Positions 59,299 to 64,000 of a stretch of DNA of 64,000 bases are shown in pieces. Positions within the stretch are counted from its first letter, which is position 1, and each line of letters starts with the position of its first letter. The notes beneath the pieces were generated by a model that did no database searches, was not told the origin of the DNA, and was given only the letters and a program-made list of their open reading frames with translations. Source of the DNA: Arenimonas composti TR7-09 = DSM 18010 (GTDB taxonomy: Bacteria; Pseudomonadota; Gammaproteobacteria; Xanthomonadales; Xanthomonadaceae); contig NZ_AUFF01000002.1 of the NCBI RefSeq assembly GCF_000426365.1, forward strand, positions 186,001 through 250,000, written 5' to 3'. The translations under genes were made by a program, and so were the position numbers.

Positions 59299-59866
59299 CG
59301 AAGCGGCTCCGCGCTCGACGGCTTCGGCGGCGATGAACCGCCGGTCCGAGGGCGACATCTTCGCGCCGGTGCACCGCGCCCTTCGCCGGGGCCGCGTCGC
59401 GAGCGCCCTGCGCCTGCTTCTCGACGACGCGGGCAGACTGCAGCGGCGATTCGAAGTCGACCGCAACCACGCCTGGTACCTGGTCGGCGACGGCCGCTAC
59501 CGGCGGCGGGAATTCCACGAGGCGATCCGCGCGTTCCGGCGCGCGCTCGCGAGCGATCCGGCCGACGACGACGCGATGATGGCACTCGCCAACTGCCACT
59601 CCGAACTCGGGAACCCGCGCTGGAGCAGGCACTACCTGACGCAGGCGCTCCGGCTCGCGCCGGGAAATCCGGCGCTGCTCTACAACCTCGGCAACGCATG
59701 GTTCGACTCCGGAGAATTCGCGACGGCGATCGGCCTCTATCGCCGCGCGGCGAAGCGTGCCGCGCCCGAGCTCAAGACCGCCTGCGGGCGCAACGAAGCG
59801 CTCGCGAGATTGCGGTCGCGCGGGACAGCCCGATCGCGACGGGACTTGCCCGGGGAGCGGCAGTGA
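59285..59866 (+). CDS. TPR-repeat protein
   Basis: 193 aa. Two to three tetratricopeptide motifs are visible: GRYRRREFHEAIRAFRRALA, MMALANCHSELGNPRWSRHY and LLYNLGNAWFDSGEFATAIG, about residues 70-165. The N-terminus is basic and the C-terminus Arg-rich; no signal peptide. The Met at 59333 is an alternative start. A protein-binding scaffold; partner unknown, possibly the secreted protein 34 bp downstream. Confidence 0.7.
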   Translation: MKSHDEAAPRSTASAAMNRRSEGDIFAPVHRALRRGRVASALRLLLDDAGRLQRRFEVDRNHAWYLVGDGRYRRREFHEAIRAFRRALASDPADDDAMMALANCHSELGNPRWSRHYLTQALRLAPGNPALLYNLGNAWFDSGEFATAIGLYRRAAKRAAPELKTACGRNEALARLRSRGTARSRRDLPGERQ

Positions 59867-59900
59867 CCGTGCCCCAGGAAAGCCACAGGGAGATCCGCTG

Positions 59901-60290
59901 ATGGCAATTAGATCGAGATTTCTGCCGATGGTCGGGATGCTGCTCGTGGGGTCGATGGCCGCCGCAAACTCATTCCGCGAGATGCCGCTCGAAGAGCGGG
60001 TTGTCGAGTCGGAGTTGGTGGTCGTCGCCGATTTCGTCGCCCCCGCAAGCTGTCCAGAAGACAGTGGGCGCTGGTGCGCGGACGGGAGATATATGGCGAC
60101 CTTTCGAGTGCGCAACAGCCTCAAGGGCGAAGTGCAGGATGGCGAGATCGTGGTGCAATGTCGCACCAACGTGCCCGAAGGCAGTCCGGAAGCATGCGAT
60201 CCCGGGCGCTATATCCTGTTCCTCGAGCGCTCGCGAGCGGGGCATTGGATCATCGTGGGCGGCCCGTACGGCGCGCTGAATATCCGATGA
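59901..60290 (+). CDS. small secreted protein of unknown function
   Basis: 129 aa. A signal peptide (MAIRSRFLPMVGMLLVGSMA) with cleavage after ANS or MAAA is followed by a beta-rich domain with Cys in VAPASCPEDSGRWCADG, VQCRT and EACDPGRYILFLER, so two disulfides are possible. GGGAG upstream supports ATG 59901. Base composition is less GC-rich than its neighbours, hinting at later acquisition. Not recognised. Confidence 0.65.
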   Translation: MAIRSRFLPMVGMLLVGSMAAANSFREMPLEERVVESELVVVADFVAPASCPEDSGRWCADGRYMATFRVRNSLKGEVQDGEIVVQCRTNVPEGSPEACDPGRYILFLERSRAGHWIIVGGPYGALNIR

Positions 60291-60571
60291 AGTCGTCAGG
60301 AATTCCTTCGGGCGGATGCCCAGTGGATCGCCCTCGTTGATTCGGTCACCGTGTCTCGGAGTCAGCGCGAAGCAGATCGTGTCGAGTAAGCGCTCGTCCT
60401 GGTCAAGGATCGCTGTCGTGAGCGAGGGCTGCTGACGAATCCGAAAACGCGACGGGCCCTTTTCGATCGCGGCCGATGAATCCCGGAGCGGCCCCTCGCG
60501 CAGCGGGGCGCCGCAGCTGCGTTACCCCCGCCGCGATCGAAAAAGCGCGACCTGATAGATTTCGGGTCCCG
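60291..60571. other. gene-free stretch with 14-bp inverted repeat before gspE
   Basis: No coding frame is convincing in these 281 bp. An inverted repeat TTTTCGATCGCGGC (60460-60473) with its complement at 60530-60543 is present, enclosing a GCGCAGCGGGGCGCC-rich centre. The gspE promoter is expected here; GATAGAT at about 60554 is a weak -10 candidate. Confidence 0.6.
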
Positions 60572-62290
60572 ATGCCCAGCCCCGCCCCGATGATCGACGC
60601 CCCCGACACCGCCGACACCCGCATCGCCGCCGCGCTGACCGCCCGCGGCCGGCTGAAGGAGGCCGACCTGGTGCGTGCCCAACGCCTGCACGCCGAGTCA
60701 GGTGGCGCGCTGACCGCGCTGCTGGTGCGGCTGGGCATGGTGTCCGAGCGCGACATGGCCGAGACCGCGGCCGAGACCCTCGGCCTGCCGCTGGTCTCGG
60801 CGAAGGACTGCCCGGACGCGCCGCCGCCGGGGGTGCAGCTGAGCCTGCGCTTCCTGAAGCAGCTGGCGGTGTGCCCGATCGGCGAGGACGCGCACGGGCT
60901 GGACCTGCTGGTCGCCGAACCGCAGGACCCCTATGCCGCCGAGGCGGTGGCGCTGGCGACCGGCCGCGCGGTGCGGGTCAAGGTCGGCCTGCGTGCCGAG
61001 ATCGCCGATCTGATCGAGCGGTATTACGGCTCCGGCCGCAGCGCGATGGGCACGATCGTCGAGAACCTCGGCGACGAGGCCGGGGGCGAGGAGGCCGACG
61101 TCGAGCAGCTGCGCGACCTCGCGTCCGAGGCGCCGGTGATCCGCCTGGTGAACCTGATCATCCAGCGCGCGGTCGAGCTGCGCGCCTCCGACATTCACAT
61201 CGAGCCGTTCGAGAACCGCCTGAAGGTGCGCTACCGCGTCGACGGCGTGCTCGAGGAAGCGGAATCGCCGCCGGCGAACCTCACCGCGGCGGTGATCTCG
61301 CGCATCAAGATCATGGCCAAGCTCAACATCGCCGAGCGCCGGCTGCCGCAGGACGGCCGCATCATGGTGCGGGTGCAGGGCAAGGAACTCGACCTGCGCG
61401 TGAGCACGGTGCCGACCGCGCACGGCGAGAGCGTGGTGATGCGCCTGCTCGACCGCGAGTCGGTCGTGCTCGACTTCAGGGCGCTGGGCTTCACCGACGA
61501 ATTCCTCGGCCAGTTCGTGAAGGTGCTCGAGCAGCCGCACGGCATCCTGCTCGTGACCGGCCCGACCGGCTCCGGCAAGACGACCACGCTGTACGCGGCG
61601 CTGAACCAGCTCAATACCCCCGACGTGAAGATCATCACCGTCGAGGACCCGGTCGAATACCAGATCGAGGGCATCAACCAGATCCAGGCCAGGCCGCAGA
61701 TCGGCCTGGATTTCGCGCATGCGCTGCGCAGCATCGTCCGCCAGGACCCGGACATCATCATGATCGGCGAGATGCGCGACCTCGAGACCGCGCGCATCGC
61801 CATCCAGTCGGCGCTGACCGGTCACCTGGTGCTGAGCACGCTGCACACCAACAACGCCGCCGGCGGCATCACGCGCATGCTCGACATGGGCGTCGAGGAC
61901 TACCTGCTCACGTCCACCGTCAACGGCATCCTCGCCCAGCGCCTGGTGCGCCGGATCGAACCGACGCACGCGGAAAAATATGAAGCGCTGCCGGAGGTGA
62001 TCGAGGAATTCGGCCTGCGCCGCTTCCAGCCCGAGGGCCCGATCTTCCTGACCCGGCCGAAACCGTCGGCGCTCACGCCGACCGGCTACCTCGGCCGCAC
62101 CACGATCATGGAATTCCTGGTGATGGACGACAGCCTGCGCCGGCTGGTGATGCAGCACGCCGGCATGGGCGAGCTCGAGGAGGCGGCGCGCGCCCGCGGC
62201 ATGCGCACGATGTACGAGGATGGGCTGGTGAAGGCGATGCAGGGCCTGACCACGATCGAGGAAGTGCTGCGCGTGACCCAGGAAGCCTGA
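60572..62290 (+). CDS. gspE: type II secretion ATPase GspE
   Basis: 572 aa. Cytoplasmic motor for pseudopilus assembly. N-terminal N1/GspE-N domain (about 30-150), then the ATPase with ASDIHIEPFENRLKVRYRVDG, Walker A GPTGSGKTTT, Asp box DPVEYQIEGINQIQ, Walker B IIMIGEMRD and His box LSTLHTNNAAGG. The zinc tetracysteine that most GspE proteins carry after the His box is absent; the region reads TRPKPSALTPTGYLGRT. An in-frame Met at 60590 is an alternative start. Confidence 0.94.
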   Translation: MPSPAPMIDAPDTADTRIAAALTARGRLKEADLVRAQRLHAESGGALTALLVRLGMVSERDMAETAAETLGLPLVSAKDCPDAPPPGVQLSLRFLKQLAVCPIGEDAHGLDLLVAEPQDPYAAEAVALATGRAVRVKVGLRAEIADLIERYYGSGRSAMGTIVENLGDEAGGEEADVEQLRDLASEAPVIRLVNLIIQRAVELRASDIHIEPFENRLKVRYRVDGVLEEAESPPANLTAAVISRIKIMAKLNIAERRLPQDGRIMVRVQGKELDLRVSTVPTAHGESVVMRLLDRESVVLDFRALGFTDEFLGQFVKVLEQPHGILLVTGPTGSGKTTTLYAALNQLNTPDVKIITVEDPVEYQIEGINQIQARPQIGLDFAHALRSIVRQDPDIIMIGEMRDLETARIAIQSALTGHLVLSTLHTNNAAGGITRMLDMGVEDYLLTSTVNGILAQRLVRRIEPTHAEKYEALPEVIEEFGLRRFQPEGPIFLTRPKPSALTPTGYLGRTTIMEFLVMDDSLRRLVMQHAGMGELEEAARARGMRTMYEDGLVKAMQGLTTIEEVLRVTQEA

Positions 62291-62294
62291 GGCC

Positions 62295-63506
62295 ATGCCG
62301 CTGTTCCGCTACCGCGCGCTGTCGGCGACCGGCGAGACCCTCGACGGGCAGATGGAGGCCGCCAGCGCCGAGGAAGTGGCGTTCCGCCTGCAGGAACAGG
62401 GCCACCTGCCGGTCGAGGCGCGGCGCGCCGATGCCGGCGAAACCGCGAGCTTCGCCGGCCTGTTCCGGCGCAGCGAATTCGACGGCAAGCAGGTGCTGGA
62501 ATTCACCCAGCAGCTGGCGACCCTGCTCGGCGCCGGGCAGCCGCTCGACCGCGCGCTCGGCATCCTGCTGGAGCTGCCGGAAAGCGCCGAGAGCCGCCGC
62601 GTCATCGAGCGCATCCGCGATGCGGTGCGCGGCGGCGCCCCGCTGTCGACGGCGCTGGAACAGCAGCACGGCCTGTTCCCGCGCCTGTACGTGAGCCTGG
62701 TGCGCGCCGGCGAGGCCGGCGGTTCGCTGCACGAGAGCCTGCGCCGGCTCGCCGACTACCTCGAACGCAGCGGCGCACTGCGCTCGCGGGTGATCAATGC
62801 GCTGATCTACCCGGCGATCCTGGTCACCCTGGTCGTGCTGTCGGTGGTGTTCCTGCTGACGACGGTGGTGCCGCAGTTCCAGACCCTGTTCGAGAGCCTC
62901 GATGCCGAGCTGCCGTGGTATTCGCAGGCGATCCTCGACATCAGCCTGTTCCTGCGCGCGTGGTGGTGGCTGCTGCTGCCGGCGGTCGTCGCGCTCGGCG
63001 TGTGGGCGGTGTGGGCGCTGCGGCGGCCGGCGGCGCGGCGGGCGATCGACGTGCGCCTGCTGCGTGTCCGCCACGTCGGCGACCTCGTCGCCAAGCTCGA
63101 CACCGCGCGGCTGGCGCGCACCCTCGGCACCCTGGTGCGCAACGGCGTGCCGCTGCTGACCGCGCTGAACATTTCCCGACCGGTGTTGTCGAACCGGGTG
63201 CTGGCCGAGGCGGTGGAAGCCGCGGCCGAGGAGGTGAAGACCGGTAGCGGCCTCGGTTACGCGCTGGGGCGGCAGAAACTGTTCCCGCGCCTCGCGGTGC
63301 AGATGATCCAGGTCGGCGAGGAGTCGGGCGAACTCGACGGCATGCTGCTCAAAGTTGCTGACACTTTCGACCAGGAAACCAGCAATGCGCTCGACCGCGT
63401 GCTCGCGGCGCTGGTGCCGCTGCTCACGCTGCTGATGACGGCGCTGGTCGGGGGCATCATGCTGTCGGTGCTGCTGCCGATTTACGATCTGACTTCGGCG
63501 ATTTAG
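62295..63506 (+). CDS. gspF: type II secretion inner-membrane protein GspF
   Basis: 403 aa, standard length. Two T2SSF domains (about 70-195 and 270-395) with three membrane helices, for example INALIYPAILVTLVVLSVVFLLTTVVP and the C-terminal LTLLMTALVGGIMLSVLLPIYDL. N-terminus PLFRYRALSATGETLDGQM is typical. It begins four bases after gspE. Confidence 0.95.
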   Translation: MPLFRYRALSATGETLDGQMEAASAEEVAFRLQEQGHLPVEARRADAGETASFAGLFRRSEFDGKQVLEFTQQLATLLGAGQPLDRALGILLELPESAESRRVIERIRDAVRGGAPLSTALEQQHGLFPRLYVSLVRAGEAGGSLHESLRRLADYLERSGALRSRVINALIYPAILVTLVVLSVVFLLTTVVPQFQTLFESLDAELPWYSQAILDISLFLRAWWWLLLPAVVALGVWAVWALRRPAARRAIDVRLLRVRHVGDLVAKLDTARLARTLGTLVRNGVPLLTALNISRPVLSNRVLAEAVEAAAEEVKTGSGLGYALGRQKLFPRLAVQMIQVGEESGELDGMLLKVADTFDQETSNALDRVLAALVPLLTLLMTALVGGIMLSVLLPIYDLTSAI

Positions 63507-63508
63507 AC

Positions 63509-63531
63509 ATCGCGCCTGAAGGCGCTCCTAC
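63509..63531 (-). repeat. REP-like palindrome, type A, between gspF and gspG
   Basis: Core GCGCCTGAAGGCGCTCC, two bases after the gspF stop. As mRNA this hairpin could shield the gspEF message and set a different dosage for gspG, the abundant pseudopilin; that is inference. Confidence 0.85.
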
Positions 63532-63556
63532 GGTGGTCGGGAACGAGAGTGAAGGG

Positions 63557-63976
63557 ATGATGCGCAGGAATATGAAGATCCACAGCCGCCAGGGTGGTTT
63601 CAGCCTGGTCGAAATCATGATCGTGATCGTGCTGATCGGCGGCATCGTCGCGCTGGTCGCGAACCGCGTGATGAACTCGAAGGCGCAGGGCGACTACCGC
63701 CTCGCGCAGGTGCAGCTCGACACCCTCGCCGGCAAGGTCGACCAGTTCCGCAGCGACACCGGCCGGTTGCCGGATTCGCTCGAACAGCTGGTGACCTCGC
63801 CGGGCCTGCAGGGCTGGCTCGGCCCCTACGCGCAGGCGAAGGAACTCGTCGATCCGTTCGGCACGCCGATCGAATACCGTCGCCCGGGCAGCAACGGGCC
63901 GTTCGAGCTCGTCAGCCTCGGCGCCGACGGTGCCCCGGGCGGCGACAGCTTCAACGCCGACATCCGCAAGCCCTGA
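63557..63976 (+). CDS. gspG: type II secretion major pseudopilin GspG
   Basis: 139 aa. Class III leader with processing after Gly in SRQGG before FSLVEIMIVIVLIGGIVALV; the Glu5 needed for assembly is present. C-terminal LDTLAGKVDQFRSDTGRLPDSLEQLV and the calcium-loop region end at FNADIRKP. Start is uncertain among 63557, 63560 and 63572. The last gene in the window; the rest of the gsp cluster likely follows. Confidence 0.93.
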   Translation: MMRRNMKIHSRQGGFSLVEIMIVIVLIGGIVALVANRVMNSKAQGDYRLAQVQLDTLAGKVDQFRSDTGRLPDSLEQLVTSPGLQGWLGPYAQAKELVDPFGTPIEYRRPGSNGPFELVSLGADGAPGGDSFNADIRKP

Positions 63977-64000
63977 GCCATCCGCGCCGGCGACGACGAT

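Overview
The window is a GC-rich chromosomal segment of a gammaproteobacterium, most likely from the Lysobacterales (Xanthomonadales). The evidence is gene content and order: trpE and trpGDC in separate blocks, trpC close to a Clp/Crp-type regulator and speD, coq7 next to an Fe-S protein and rplM-rpsI, the zapA-6S RNA-fau block near rpiA, xerD-dsbC, lptFG beside pepA-holC, and a type II secretion cluster. REP palindromes with a core like GGAGCGCCTTCAGGCGC fit the same group. I cannot name the genus.

Layout. 1-4.4 kb: a four-helix-bundle protein gene between short inverted repeats, an SLC13 carboxylate transporter, nhaA and an epimerase-like gene. 4.4-11.7 kb: a four-gene envelope cassette (DUF1302, DUF1329, YCF48-like, MMPL/RND). 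11.8-16.9 kb: XRE regulator, EamA transporter, Mpo1-like protein, purC, a J-domain protein, a beta-barrel protein and rpe. 16.9-22.8 kb: a dedicated proteobacterial sortase system (class GN sortase, small proline-rich protein, VIT/VWA target, and divergently its response regulator and histidine kinase). 22.9-32.1 kb: trpE, then SDR, lipoprotein and LLM genes, then trpG-trpD-ABM-trpC-HAD. 32.1-37.8 kb: crp, speD, a guanidine-II riboswitch with a gdx exporter, DUF488, coq7, Fe-S protein, rplM-rpsI and tRNA-Gln. 37.9-46.1 kb: cyclic-nucleotide/rhodanese protein, then rpiA-EVE-fau-6S RNA-zapA-ZapB-like on the minus strand, a PAS-GGDEF-EAL protein, ygfB and pepP. 46.2-57.1 kb: holC, pepA, lptFG, RDD, xerD, dsbC and purL. 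57.1-60.3 kb: small poorly characterised genes and an alcohol dehydrogenase. 60.5-64 kb: gspE-gspF-gspG.

The main non-coding theme is a dense load of palindromic repeats: two REP subfamilies (13 copies, one of them degenerate), long inverted repeats with 22-49-bp arms, and a 7-bp-unit inverted-repeat family. Most lie at gene ends, but several are inside coding sequence, in frame (sortase target, sortase kinase, Fe-S protein), or supply the stop codon of a gene (trpE, ABM, J-domain protein, barrel protein). One with 23-bp arms interrupts the trp operon between ABM and trpC. Two genes, fau and the sortase, appear to start at CTG. No gene for a REP-associated transposase is present, so any mobilising enzyme must act in trans.
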